Part shown: in pieces, positions 25,694-34,964 of the stretch
Position numbering within the stretch: position 1 is the first letter of the stretch
How the letters are laid out: every line of letters begins with the position of its first letter
Source of the DNA: Pseudorhodoplanes sp.
GTDB taxonomy: Bacteria > Pseudomonadota > Alphaproteobacteria > Rhizobiales > Xanthobacteraceae
Length of the DNA stretch: 64,000 nt
Direction: 5' to 3'
Assembly: GCA_032027085.1 (NCBI GenBank)
Contig: JAVSMS010000001.1
Coordinates: 2,062,332 to 2,126,331 of the forward strand
Program-made: the position numbers and the translations under genes
Notes under the pieces: model-generated
What the model was told of the DNA's origin: nothing
Databases searched by the model: none
The model's input: only the letters and a program-made list of their open reading frames with translations

Positions 25694-26947
25694 ATGCATC
25701 GCTTACCTCAAAGCGAAGTGATTGCCCGGCAAGTTGTCCCGACGGAGATTCCGCGAGTTTCAAGAATTGGAAAGGTCCCGCGGAAATCGCCATTCTTGCC
25801 CATCGCGACGAGCAAGAAGGTGGCTATTGTCCACGACTGGTGCCCGGCCTTCCGAGGGGGCGAGCGTGTCCTTGCCCAGCTATGTAAACTGTTTCCAGAG
25901 CCGGAAGTCTTCACCCTGTTTGATTTCCTGACTTCGGAAATCAAGGAGCAGCATTTTTTAAACGTTGCTTTTCACACGTCGGTCGCGGATCGCTTGCCGA
26001 TGGTTGCTAAGTTCTACCGTTCGCTCTTCTTTCTGTGTCCATTTCTAATCGAGCAATTTGATGTGACCGACTATGACGTCGTCATATCCTCATCTGCGGC
26101 TTTTTCACGGGGCGTGTTGACGCGGCCAGATCAACCGCATTTATGCTATGTGCACAGCCCGATTCGCTATGCATGGGACGAGCAATTCTCGTATCTTTCG
26201 CAGGGGCATCTTGGCTTCGGGCCCAAGGGATTGCTGTTTCGTTACATGTTGCATCGTCTCAGGGCTTGGGACACGCGGACTGCCCACGGACCCGACGTGA
26301 TGCTGGCGAATTCTCACTACGTGCGCGCCCGGATCCGGCGCATTTATGGTCGTGACGCGCGGGTGGTTTATCCGCCCGTTGCGCTGGATGAGCTTGAATA
26401 TGTTCCGGAAAAAGATGACTACTATGTCGCAGCTTCATTTTTGGCTCCATACAAGAGAACAGATCTTGTCATTCGAGCCTTCAACGAGATGCCTTCACGG
26501 CGTTTGATTGTGGTCGGGGAAGGACAACAATCGGCGGAGTTGCTGGCATTGGCCGCCCCAAACGTCACATTTACTGGATTCCTACCACGGCAGGAATATG
26601 TGAAGACGATAGCGAGAGCCAGGGCGCTGATCTTCGCCGGGTGCGAAGATTTTGGCATCGCTCTTGCCGAGGCCCAAGCCTGCGGCACTCCCCTTATCGC
26701 TTTTGACAGAGGTGGTGCGCGTGATATCGTTCAGAATCTTGGAAATTCTGAGCGTCCAACTGGCATTCTCTTCCAGCGGCAGACCATCGATGCAGTACGG
26801 CAGGCGGTGGAGCATTTTGAATCGCATCGGCGAGAGATTCGGCCGTCAGCTTGCTGCCAGAATGCCGCCCGCTTCTCTGTCGAACGGTTCAATCGGGAGA
26901 TAGCACAGGCATTCGAGGCCGTTCAAACGATGCATTCGCCAAGTTGA
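25694..26947 (+). CDS. Glycosyltransferase family 4
   Basis: A GT-B enzyme of about 417 residues. The N-terminal domain begins with KVAIVHDWCPAFRGGERV, containing the GGxE-type motif. The HSPIRYAWD block follows, and the C-terminal nucleotide-sugar domain has SFLAPYKRTDLVIRAF and the catalytic CEDFGIALAEAQACG (E-x7-E pattern). Proteins of this subtype are mannosyl- or rhamnosyltransferases of exopolysaccharide loci. I prefer ATG 25694; TTG 25613 would add 27 residues. It is monocistronic and converges on the next gene. Confidence 0.82.
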   Translation: MHRLPQSEVIARQVVPTEIPRVSRIGKVPRKSPFLPIATSKKVAIVHDWCPAFRGGERVLAQLCKLFPEPEVFTLFDFLTSEIKEQHFLNVAFHTSVADRLPMVAKFYRSLFFLCPFLIEQFDVTDYDVVISSSAAFSRGVLTRPDQPHLCYVHSPIRYAWDEQFSYLSQGHLGFGPKGLLFRYMLHRLRAWDTRTAHGPDVMLANSHYVRARIRRIYGRDARVVYPPVALDELEYVPEKDDYYVAASFLAPYKRTDLVIRAFNEMPSRRLIVVGEGQQSAELLALAAPNVTFTGFLPRQEYVKTIARARALIFAGCEDFGIALAEAQACGTPLIAFDRGGARDIVQNLGNSERPTGILFQRQTIDAVRQAVEHFESHRREIRPSACCQNAARFSVERFNREIAQAFEAVQTMHSPS

Positions 26948-26981
26948 TGTCTCCGCTTTGAGCCACCCGATCGTTGTTTCC

Positions 26982-28106
26982 TCAGTTTGGCGCCGCGTCA
27001 TCTGCGGGAGCGCCGATGCCGTCCAAGCGAGCCATCGCAATTAAATACTTCTCCGCCGATTTTTGCCAGCTGAAGAGCGGAGCTCTTTCTCGGCCATTTT
27101 TGATCAGTGCCGCGCGAAGGTGTTCATCCGCTCGTAGACGTACGAAATGATGAAACCAGTCATCAGCGTTTGTGGGCGAGGCGTAAAGGGCGGCTTTGCC
27201 GCAGATTTCCGGCAAGCTGGCGCGGTTGGATACAACGACGGGGCAACCGAGAGCCATTGCCTCGAGGGGAGGCAAGCCAAAGCCTTCGACAAATGAGGGA
27301 AAGGCAAGGCACAGGGAATCGAGGAGAAGCGCACCAAGTTCATTGTCAGATAACCGGCCGAGCCACATGATGTTGTCTGCATCCGGGTCAAATGCCCCGG
27401 CATTAAAAACACGAGAATTACCGAGACCGACCACCGCAATGCGCAGGCCAGCGGATTCCAACCTGTTCGCAATTCCAATAATGAGTGCAATATTCTTATG
27501 AGGTGCAGGATTGCCCAGGATCACAATCGTATTGCGTCCAGCCGCCGCACGCGTTGATTCTGAATGTCGGGGTGTCCACCGAAGTGTGTGTTCGTAGCCG
27601 TTAGGCATTAGCCTGATCTTTTCTCTGTCGCAAATTTGATAGCGAATTAGCTCGCTGGCGGAATGAAATGAAACGGTTCCGATGGTCGTGGCGGAACGCC
27701 CCAGCAGCGGAAGCAATATGCGGTAAACAGCGCGAAACCGTGGCGAATAGCTGTGCGGGCAGGTTCGGGTATTAAGGTCGTGAATGCAGACGATATGTTT
27801 GCGTTGCGAGAGTGGCCCGGTATTGCACAAGCTGATAAGGGCGCCGCGGGTTTGATAAGGAAGAACGGTCTGCTCCCAAAGATGCCCGTTCACGCGACCG
27901 ACAGAACGGTGATGAATCGCGTGCAACGGTGGTACGGCCGTGCCCGGCGGGACAAGCAATTCGATTTCCAGATCGCGTGTGAGCGGGTGGCCTTGGTTCA
28001 GCAGAGCGTCCAGCGCATGCAAAATTTCGTGCGCATACCGCTGAACGCCCGTCAGGGACTGCGTAAGGAAGCGACCGTTTATGCTCCAGTGTCGGCGCAT
28101 ATGCAT
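26982..28106 (-). CDS. Glycosyltransferase family 4 (paralogue of the divergent neighbour)
   Basis: About 374 residues with GT-B architecture. Near the N terminus is WSINGRFLTQSLTGVQRYA, and the C-terminal donor site is EGFGLPPLEAMALGCPVV. The closest relative in view is the product of 28400-29743, which shares WTING, the GVxRYA block, KHIVCIHDLxTR and the same EGFGLP motif. The two genes are divergent, suggesting duplication. The start is uncertain: ATG 28106, ATG 28100 or GTG 28136. The acceptor sugar is unknown. Confidence 0.82.
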   Translation of the reverse strand: MHMRRHWSINGRFLTQSLTGVQRYAHEILHALDALLNQGHPLTRDLEIELLVPPGTAVPPLHAIHHRSVGRVNGHLWEQTVLPYQTRGALISLCNTGPLSQRKHIVCIHDLNTRTCPHSYSPRFRAVYRILLPLLGRSATTIGTVSFHSASELIRYQICDREKIRLMPNGYEHTLRWTPRHSESTRAAAGRNTIVILGNPAPHKNIALIIGIANRLESAGLRIAVVGLGNSRVFNAGAFDPDADNIMWLGRLSDNELGALLLDSLCLAFPSFVEGFGLPPLEAMALGCPVVVSNRASLPEICGKAALYASPTNADDWFHHFVRLRADEHLRAALIKNGRERAPLFSWQKSAEKYLIAMARLDGIGAPADDAAPN

Positions 28107-28399
28107 CTCGCGCGGGCGTAATCTTTGTGCGGTCACGTAGTCCTCGTACCCTATCGCGCCCTCGCTCTGGGAGTGTCTCTTCGCGAAATATCGTACGCCG
28201 CGAGACCGGAAACGACACGTAAGGTGAATGGGCGGTCGTGACCTTTTCAGAGCCTACGGCTTTCGGGGTAGAGCCTTACATCGCAAGTGGCAGCGAGCGC
28301 GAGGATCGACTCGTTGAGATGATCTTAATCAGCCGAATGCACGGCTGTCCTAAACGGCCTTTACGAATAAGTTTAAGTGGGCTCCAAGGTCGATCGACG

Positions 28400-29743
28400 A
28401 TGGATGGCATGGAACGACAGCCACGTTACGGGGTTGCAGCCCTCCTGCAGCGGGCATCTCTGGCTGTTGATTTTGCTTCCGAGCTTAGTCGGACCGACCA
28501 ACAATCACTTACGCCCGCGGTCAACGCGCAACGTCGTGCATGGACAATCAACGGAGATTTTGTCGCGCTACAGCCGAACGGTGTCGCTCGATACGCGCGG
28601 GAGGTCACGCTGGCCATTGACGCGCTTGTGGCTGAAAAGCATCCGCTCGCGGCGGGACTCGATATTGAACTTCTCGCACCCCATGAACCGCGCGAGCCTT
28701 TGCGCCTGCAGAAGATTCCGATCCGAATCATTCCGGAATTCAAGTACCCGCGATTGCCTCAAGTCTGGGTTCAAGCGCAATTGCCTCAGCACGTGGCAGG
28801 GGGGCTTCTAAGTTTCTGTAATCTGGCACCGATGCTCAACCGTAAGCACATTGTGTGCATTCACGATTTACACACGAGGCTAATGCCGAATAGTTACGGT
28901 AGATTGTTCCGTTGGGTGCATCGCGTCGTTTTGCCAATCCTTGGCCGGCGTGCAAAATTTATTACGACTGTTTCGACCTCGTCGCGCGAACATCTGATCC
29001 GGTTCGGGGTGGCGCCGGCGGAAAAGATCGTCGTGACCTATAATGGCAGCGATCACACCGCCTGTTGGCGGCCAGAAAAATCCAATCTTAAACCAAAACC
29101 CGCTCGCCCGTTCGTGCTGTGTCTCGGTCAAAATCAAGAATATAAAAACACGAAAATGGCTTTGCGATTGGCACAATCGCTCGATGAAATGGGCCTCGAT
29201 ATCTGTATTGCAGGAAATATCAATGAAAAGACCCTTCGTGCCGACACAAGGGAGGATCCGCGCAATCTCCGTTTGCTTGGGCGCATCGATGACGATGATC
29301 TGGCCAGCATGATGTCCAAAGCGTTGTGCTTTCTCTTTCCGTCGCGAATAGAGGGTTTTGGCTTGCCGGTGATTGAAGCAATGGCGCTCGGCTGCCCGGT
29401 TGTCGCGTCGAGCGCGCCGTGCCTTCCCGAGGTGTGTGGGAACGCGGCATTGTTGGTCGATCCAGACGACCCTGCCGGCTGGATCGAGGCCGTGCGCGAC
29501 CTGCAAACCGATCAGCGGCTGCGGCGGCGCATGATCCTAAGAGGGTACGCGCGTGCGCGCATTTATTCGTGGCGCAATATTGCCGAGGTCTATCTGCAGC
29601 TTATGGCGCAGGTCGACGAAGCAACTCTTCCACATTCTCAAATGCGAAATTGCGACCGGATACGCCTTGATGCAACAAGGCGGTCGAATCGGAAAATACG
29701 ACCAAAGAAGTCAAGAATAGTGCTGAGCGGCAGGCAGGGTTAA
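28400..29743 (+). CDS. Glycosyltransferase family 4
   Basis: About 447 residues from ATG 28400; the frame is open back to GTG 28238 but the first 54 residues look non-conserved, and AAGG at 28385-28388 could serve ATG 28400. The GT-B fold is indicated by WTINGDFVALQPNGVARYA, KHIVCIHDLHTR, LCLGQNQEYKNTKMAL and the donor-site motif EGFGLPVIEAMALGCPVV. The C terminus is basic. It leads a plus-strand unit with a GT2 and two methyltransferases (29748-32768), spaced by 4 to 60 bases. Confidence 0.82.
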   Translation: MDGMERQPRYGVAALLQRASLAVDFASELSRTDQQSLTPAVNAQRRAWTINGDFVALQPNGVARYAREVTLAIDALVAEKHPLAAGLDIELLAPHEPREPLRLQKIPIRIIPEFKYPRLPQVWVQAQLPQHVAGGLLSFCNLAPMLNRKHIVCIHDLHTRLMPNSYGRLFRWVHRVVLPILGRRAKFITTVSTSSREHLIRFGVAPAEKIVVTYNGSDHTACWRPEKSNLKPKPARPFVLCLGQNQEYKNTKMALRLAQSLDEMGLDICIAGNINEKTLRADTREDPRNLRLLGRIDDDDLASMMSKALCFLFPSRIEGFGLPVIEAMALGCPVVASSAPCLPEVCGNAALLVDPDDPAGWIEAVRDLQTDQRLRRRMILRGYARARIYSWRNIAEVYLQLMAQVDEATLPHSQMRNCDRIRLDATRRSNRKIRPKKSRIVLSGRQG

Positions 29744-29747
29744 TCCG

Positions 29748-30683
29748 ATGTTGCCCCGTGTATCCTTGGCCCTCCCTGTTTACAATGGAGAAAAATTCAT
29801 TGGGGATGCGATCCGATCTATCCTGGACCAGGATTACAAGGATTTCGAACTCATCATCACTGATAATGCGTCGACTGACGGAACTGGACGAATTTGCGCG
29901 GAATTCGCGCAGTCCGATGGCCGCATAAGATACGTCCGCAATGAGCGCAATCTCGGCGCAGGTCCGAATTTTAATCGCGGCTTTGACCTCAGTTCAGGAG
30001 AGTTCTTCAAGTGGTGCGCTTGTGACGACTGCCTAAGTCCAGATTTCATTGGAGCTTGCGTCCGGGCGCTCGAAATGGATCAAGATGCCGTGCTCGCTTA
30101 CGGCATGACACGGAGCATCGACGAGGACGGACGTCTCATACCCTTGGTCGGGTCGATGATGACGGATATGGGAGATGACACTCCACCTCGGAGATTTCGG
30201 AAAGTCATTGCTGAAGTCGGAACATGCTATGAGGTTTTTGGCGTATTTCGCAGAGAGGCTCTCAAGAAAAGCGCGTTGCACCGCTTCTATTATGGATCCG
30301 ATCGCGCACTTATTGCGGAAATGGCGCTGCTTGGAAGATTCTTGCATGTTCCGGATGTCGTTTTCTACAACAGAGAACATGCAAACCGGTCTATCAATAT
30401 AGTCGACAAAAAAGCTCGTGTCTTCTGGCACAACACCGATGCAAAATCGACGCGGGCGCTCGAGCATTGGAAGCTGTTGAAGCAGCTGATCGAGACCGCC
30501 GTTCGCCACAGGCAAGTTGTTCCGCTGAGCAAGACGTTGCCGTCTCTTTTTGCCTGGGCGACCACACCACTTCAGTTGTCAAGATACGCCTTGGAAGTGA
30601 TCGGACTCGTAGTGCCTTCCGCACAGGGTTGGTTGCGACAGATGGGCTGGTCCGTCTTACAGACTTTGCGAAAAACGGGATAG
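29748..30683 (+). CDS. Glycosyltransferase family 2
   Basis: The 311-residue GT-A protein has the classical start VSLALPVYNGEKFIGDAIRSIL, the nucleotide-contacting ITDNASTDGT segment and the FKWCACDDCLSPDF stretch in place of a canonical DXD. The C-terminal part is helical with some hydrophobic character. It starts 4 bases after the preceding glycosyltransferase stop and ends 3 bases before a methyltransferase start, a tight operon. The sugar donor is not predictable. Confidence 0.86.
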   Translation: MLPRVSLALPVYNGEKFIGDAIRSILDQDYKDFELIITDNASTDGTGRICAEFAQSDGRIRYVRNERNLGAGPNFNRGFDLSSGEFFKWCACDDCLSPDFIGACVRALEMDQDAVLAYGMTRSIDEDGRLIPLVGSMMTDMGDDTPPRRFRKVIAEVGTCYEVFGVFRREALKKSALHRFYYGSDRALIAEMALLGRFLHVPDVVFYNREHANRSINIVDKKARVFWHNTDAKSTRALEHWKLLKQLIETAVRHRQVVPLSKTLPSLFAWATTPLQLSRYALEVIGLVVPSAQGWLRQMGWSVLQTLRKTG

Positions 30684-30686
30684 CTT

Positions 30687-31472
30687 ATGCGCGGGAAGTT
30701 GATCACGAGCGAGGAGTCATTGCTGCATATCACGGGCAGCTGCGCGATGAACTATCAAGAATACGCCGAATTGAAGGGATGGAGCGGATCCGAATTCGGG
30801 AGATGCTCGTTCGGTGAAAGGGCCTATTACGCGATGGAGCTTGCGCGCCACGGAGTGTCCTGTCAGGGCCGGAGGATTCTCGAACTGGGCTTTGGAAATG
30901 GAATGTTTTTGCGTTTTGCGCGCGATAGCGGGGCTGAAGTCGTCGGTGTCGAGATCCAGGATAATTTATTGAAGCGTGCAGCTGACAGAGGCTTTGTCGT
31001 TTACCGTAGTCTCGATCAGGTTCTTGAATCCGCAGTCGAGAAGAAGTTTGACCTCGCGGTTGCTTTTGATGTTCTGGAGCACCTGTCTCCTGAGGAAACT
31101 GTTGAAGCCCTTCGGAAGATGCAACGGTTGGTCAAGCCCGATACAGGGCTGTTTGTTGCGAGGTTTCCGAATGGGGATAGCCCGTTCAGCCTGCCTCTTC
31201 AAAACGGCGATTATACCCATAGGATTGCCCTTGGCGCCGGAATTGTCAGTCAGATTTTAGCTCGAGGCGGATGGAAGATAAATTATCTCGGGGAGCCGAT
31301 GTTGGCCCCGGCGACTTTCAGGGAGCGGATGCTGGCGGGTCCAGCTCATGTATTTCGGCGTGCTCTGGAGCGTTTGTTGATCGCTCTTTATTACGGCCGC
31401 CACGGTCCCTCTACCCTGTACCACAACTACATACTCGCCGCGTCCCCAAATATAGAGGGCGACGGTCGCTGA
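30687..31472 (+). CDS. Class I SAM-dependent methyltransferase
   Basis: A 261-residue protein. Motif I is ILELGFGNGMFLRFA at about residues 67-81, followed by the acidic VVGVEI strand end and the DLAVAFDVLEHL motif IV region. The family includes O- and C-methyltransferases. Here it probably modifies a sugar of the polysaccharide, or caps the growing chain, but the substrate cannot be told. It lies 3 bases downstream of the GT2 gene. Confidence 0.82.
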   Translation: MRGKLITSEESLLHITGSCAMNYQEYAELKGWSGSEFGRCSFGERAYYAMELARHGVSCQGRRILELGFGNGMFLRFARDSGAEVVGVEIQDNLLKRAADRGFVVYRSLDQVLESAVEKKFDLAVAFDVLEHLSPEETVEALRKMQRLVKPDTGLFVARFPNGDSPFSLPLQNGDYTHRIALGAGIVSQILARGGWKINYLGEPMLAPATFRERMLAGPAHVFRRALERLLIALYYGRHGPSTLYHNYILAASPNIEGDGR

Positions 31473-31532
31473 GAGAGACATCATGGGCGTGACAAAGCCA
31501 TCGAGCTGTCTTCCATTTGATCTGGTGCGACA

Positions 31533-32768
31533 ATGAGCACAGCTGATCTGAGAGTTGCGCATAAACAGGAGATGATGACCCGCCCGGTACATTGTCCTTG
31601 CTGTGGTGGGCGTGCCACGCGGACGCTCTACGATGCGCCGTCTGTTCCCGTGCACAGTTGTATCTTATTGAATTCGCGCGAAGAAGCCTACGCGTTTCCT
31701 CGGCGCGATCTGAAGCTCGCCTATTGTGAGACCTGCAGCTTCGTATTCAATTGTATCTTCGACGAAGCCGTAATGAAGTACTCGACCAATTTCGAGGAGT
31801 CTCAGCATTTTTCAGATACATTCGGTGCCTTTGCCAAACGTCTCTCTCGTGACATTGCGCGAAGATGCGAAATTGCGAACAAACATGTGCTTGAGATAGG
31901 TTGCGGAAAGGGAGAGTTCCTGCGGGAAATGTGCGAGGGAAGTGGGGCCACTGGGCTTGGCATCGATCCGGCTTACCGAGCGGATGAGGGGCGCAGTAAT
32001 AAGGACGATAGCGTTGACTTTATCGTCGACCTTTTTGGGCCGAAATACAGGCATCTCAGCGCAGACGTTATCCTCTGCCGTCATACCCTGGAACACATTG
32101 CTCCTGCTGCCGAGTTTATCCGGCTAATTCGCGAGATGAGGAGCATCCGTAGCGATACTTGGATCGTATTTGAAACGCCAGATGCCAAACGGGTGCTTGA
32201 TGAGGGCGCCTTCTGGGACATCTATTACGAGCATTGCTCCTATTTCAGCCCAGGCGCTCACGCACGTCTTTTTCGAAAGGAAGGATTCGACGTTACGGAT
32301 CTCGAACTCGTCTATGATCAGCAATACATCGTTCAATACGCGAAACCGGCCCCCAAACCCACGCAACCGCATTTGTTGCTGGAGCAAGACCTTCAGGAGA
32401 TGCATGCGTTGGCGGCAGCCTTTCCCGCGCGGGTCGGCGAGTCTTTGAATAGCTGGCGCGAATACGTGCGTTCGGCCTGGTCGAGTGGCCGTCGTGTCGT
32501 GCTTTGGGGTGGCAGCTCGAAAGGCGTTTCCTTTCTTACCACTCTCGGACTCACCGAGGAGGTGGCAGCAGTTGTTGATATCAATCCTTACAAGCAGGGA
32601 AAATTTGTACCTGGCAGCGGGCATGCCGTCGTTGCGCCGAAGGCGCTCGTCGTTGAGCCACCGGACGTGGTTCTGGTGATGAATCCGATCTATGTGAATG
32701 AAATTGCTATGTGTCTGAAAGCATTGGATCTGGAACCTGAAATCGTCGCAGTACAGCCGCTGATGTAG
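31533..32768 (+). CDS. NovU-type sugar C-methyltransferase with zinc-binding N terminus
   Basis: The 411-residue product has the three-part layout of sugar C-methyltransferases. A putative zinc site is formed by C21-x2-C24 and C65-x2-C68, the SAM domain has VLEIGCGKGEF at 119-129, and the C-terminal Rossmann-like domain has LWGGSSKGVSF and DINPYKQGKFVPGSG. It is paralogous to the product of 34965-36137, which shares all three blocks. Family members add a methyl carbon to a keto-deoxysugar nucleotide. It closes the plus-strand unit begun at 28400 and faces the convergent gene at 32846. Confidence 0.84.
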   Translation: MSTADLRVAHKQEMMTRPVHCPCCGGRATRTLYDAPSVPVHSCILLNSREEAYAFPRRDLKLAYCETCSFVFNCIFDEAVMKYSTNFEESQHFSDTFGAFAKRLSRDIARRCEIANKHVLEIGCGKGEFLREMCEGSGATGLGIDPAYRADEGRSNKDDSVDFIVDLFGPKYRHLSADVILCRHTLEHIAPAAEFIRLIREMRSIRSDTWIVFETPDAKRVLDEGAFWDIYYEHCSYFSPGAHARLFRKEGFDVTDLELVYDQQYIVQYAKPAPKPTQPHLLLEQDLQEMHALAAAFPARVGESLNSWREYVRSAWSSGRRVVLWGGSSKGVSFLTTLGLTEEVAAVVDINPYKQGKFVPGSGHAVVAPKALVVEPPDVVLVMNPIYVNEIAMCLKALDLEPEIVAVQPLM

Positions 32769-32845
32769 ATTGTGCGTGCGTAGCTCACCTCACGACATTC
32801 CAATCTGAATGCCTCTCTGCACGACTTGTGGAAGTCGGGCAGCTC

Positions 32846-34954
32846 TTACCAACGGGCTGTGAAAGCTTCAAATTTCGAACCGGTGTCGTTTCCCCATTCC
32901 CAATTGATGGCAAGTCCGACGCGCATGACCCGCAATGGCGGATCGTCCGGATAGAGATCGGTCAGGCTGCGCTGCATGATCGGCTCGCCGTCGACGAAGA
33001 CGATAAAGTGCTCTCCGTCAAACGCGATCCTAAGGCAAAATGGCTTACCCCAATCAATCTTGTCCCAGATCATCGTCCAGATTGCGTCATAAAGTTCTTC
33101 GAACCCATGGCGTTTCGTGAACAGGGCGATCGAAGAGCCTTTGTAGTTGTCATCCAGATAGGCGGTGAAGGAGAGATAATTGTTCTTATCCTGCCAAAAG
33201 ACGAGACCACACCGGCAGCAATGCTGCTGGCCCCGGTACTTGCCGGGAGGAGTAATCGTAACTTCGAGATCGGCGAAGTCGGATCGGCTCCACGGTAAAG
33301 TGTAAAAGGTACGGCCAGGATTTGGCTTCTCCAGAGTGGCCCGCACACGGGCGCTGCCCAGGCCGTCGACATCGATGTGGCCGGCGCCCAGCGTCTTTTC
33401 CCACATTCCTTCGCCGCGGAGCGGCCTGCGCCCGGCAAGATCGCCCGCCGTGCCGGCGAAATCGTCGGCGTACGCAGTGCGTGTACCCTGTCGACTCCAA
33501 GGCGGATCAAAGCGCACGGCTGCCGGCATCGGAGCTTCGCGCGGATGCGCCTCGAAATCGCGTATCTGCGCGCCACTCCTCTCCCCAAACCAGAGACCGA
33601 CTCCGGTCGCTTCTTCGAGCGTTTTGTCGTCGAACCAGCAGTCGAAAAGGCGCTCACCATCCAGATAACAGCCGATCTGGTTGTGCGCATCCAGGATTTG
33701 GACCGAATGCGTAGTCTTTCGACCGAGACCATGGGTCTCGTCTCGCGCTACCGGAATCTCAGCGCCATCCTCAACACGAACGAGTAAGGAGCCATTGTCT
33801 GAAAGCTTGAGAAGCCAAAAGTTCTCGCTGTCACGAACGCGCCAGACAAGCCCGTTTGCGGTCGGAGCATCGTTCGTCTCGAGGATTGCGTGAACGAGTC
33901 CGGATGGGGCTCCAGGGTCAAGAATCGCGAGTGCGTTGCCGTCGGTCACTGCTCCCCTTTTAGTGCGAGCGATCCGGCCACCTAGGATATGCCATGTTCC
34001 GCCCAGTATTGCTCCGCCCTTGAGCTCACCCTGTCCCGTTAGGGGGTCACCCGCATGCGCCGTACCAAATGGCCGTGTGAACTCTGGGATTTGGCCGATG
34101 TGCACGCCATGGATCCGCGTATCGACGCGGAAGCCGATCTGACCGAGCACACATTGATGGATTCCCGCATACAATGTCTTATCGATATTGAACGGATCGA
34201 TAGCGATCGGACGCAGCATCGGGAAACCGGCGAGCGCGTGTGCGCCCTCGATCGCAGCCGCGTAGTATACGGCGCCGCGCTCACGCAATGCGACGACATA
34301 GCAAATTTGCAGATTTTTTACCTGCCGGAACGCACTGAGGCAGCGACTGCCGACGCGGGCCCACAGCTCCCCGTTTTCACCTTCGGCGGCGTGCATGATG
34401 AGCCCGCATCCATCGACGAGCGGATCACTCGGGGCTTCGCTCGTGAACCACCCAACCGCCAAGTTCTCGTTGCAATTCGGCAGGTTGTAAGTTCTGGACG
34501 TGCTGCGCATCCACCAGAGAAATCGTCGAAATGTTCCTTTCTTGCGCGGTCCACGTATCCACGCAGCGAGTCGTGTCGGCAAGGGATCAACGTCAGGGCC
34601 CACCGCCCACCGCCAGAACCGCTTGACGATATGCTCCGGGATGATGCCGCCCTGTGATGTGTTGTGACCGTTCGTTATTGATACCGCCAGCGTGAGCCCG
34701 TTCATTCTGGGGAATGGACCGTAAGCGATCCCTTGGCGACCCCAACCGGGTGTGATGAGAGGTTGAAACCGGAGCGCGCCGTGATCGATGGCTATTTGGC
34801 GCTCGATATCGCAGCCTAGCCTGACGGCGCCGGGGATTTCAGCCGTGCCGATGACTGTACCGGCCGGACGGTCGTCTGAAAACATGTCCACGATGAGCGG
34901 CTTCGGATGCTTGAGCGGCGCTCCAGCCGCAGCAATTTTCAACGGCGCCGTCAT
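32846..34954 (-). CDS. Large hypothetical protein with concanavalin A-like domains
   Basis: No named family recognised. The 702-residue product has no signal peptide or membrane helix, although it lies in a polysaccharide locus. At least two regions look like beta-sandwich (LamG or DUF1080-type) domains. One lies at about 330-490, with an NGLVWRVRDSENFWLLKL strand pair and a GVGLWFGERSGAQIRDFEA end. The other is at about 510-702, with CGLVFWQDKNNYLSFTAYL and a closing FEAFTARW. The N-terminal 300 residues are distinct. I chose ATG 34954, which follows the upstream stop; the frame extends to 35017 inside the neighbour. It is last in a minus-strand unit of sugar-modifying genes. Confidence 0.75.
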   Translation of the reverse strand: MTAPLKIAAAGAPLKHPKPLIVDMFSDDRPAGTVIGTAEIPGAVRLGCDIERQIAIDHGALRFQPLITPGWGRQGIAYGPFPRMNGLTLAVSITNGHNTSQGGIIPEHIVKRFWRWAVGPDVDPLPTRLAAWIRGPRKKGTFRRFLWWMRSTSRTYNLPNCNENLAVGWFTSEAPSDPLVDGCGLIMHAAEGENGELWARVGSRCLSAFRQVKNLQICYVVALRERGAVYYAAAIEGAHALAGFPMLRPIAIDPFNIDKTLYAGIHQCVLGQIGFRVDTRIHGVHIGQIPEFTRPFGTAHAGDPLTGQGELKGGAILGGTWHILGGRIARTKRGAVTDGNALAILDPGAPSGLVHAILETNDAPTANGLVWRVRDSENFWLLKLSDNGSLLVRVEDGAEIPVARDETHGLGRKTTHSVQILDAHNQIGCYLDGERLFDCWFDDKTLEEATGVGLWFGERSGAQIRDFEAHPREAPMPAAVRFDPPWSRQGTRTAYADDFAGTAGDLAGRRPLRGEGMWEKTLGAGHIDVDGLGSARVRATLEKPNPGRTFYTLPWSRSDFADLEVTITPPGKYRGQQHCCRCGLVFWQDKNNYLSFTAYLDDNYKGSSIALFTKRHGFEELYDAIWTMIWDKIDWGKPFCLRIAFDGEHFIVFVDGEPIMQRSLTDLYPDDPPLRVMRVGLAINWEWGNDTGSKFEAFTARW

Positions 34955-34964
34955 CCTTGCACCT

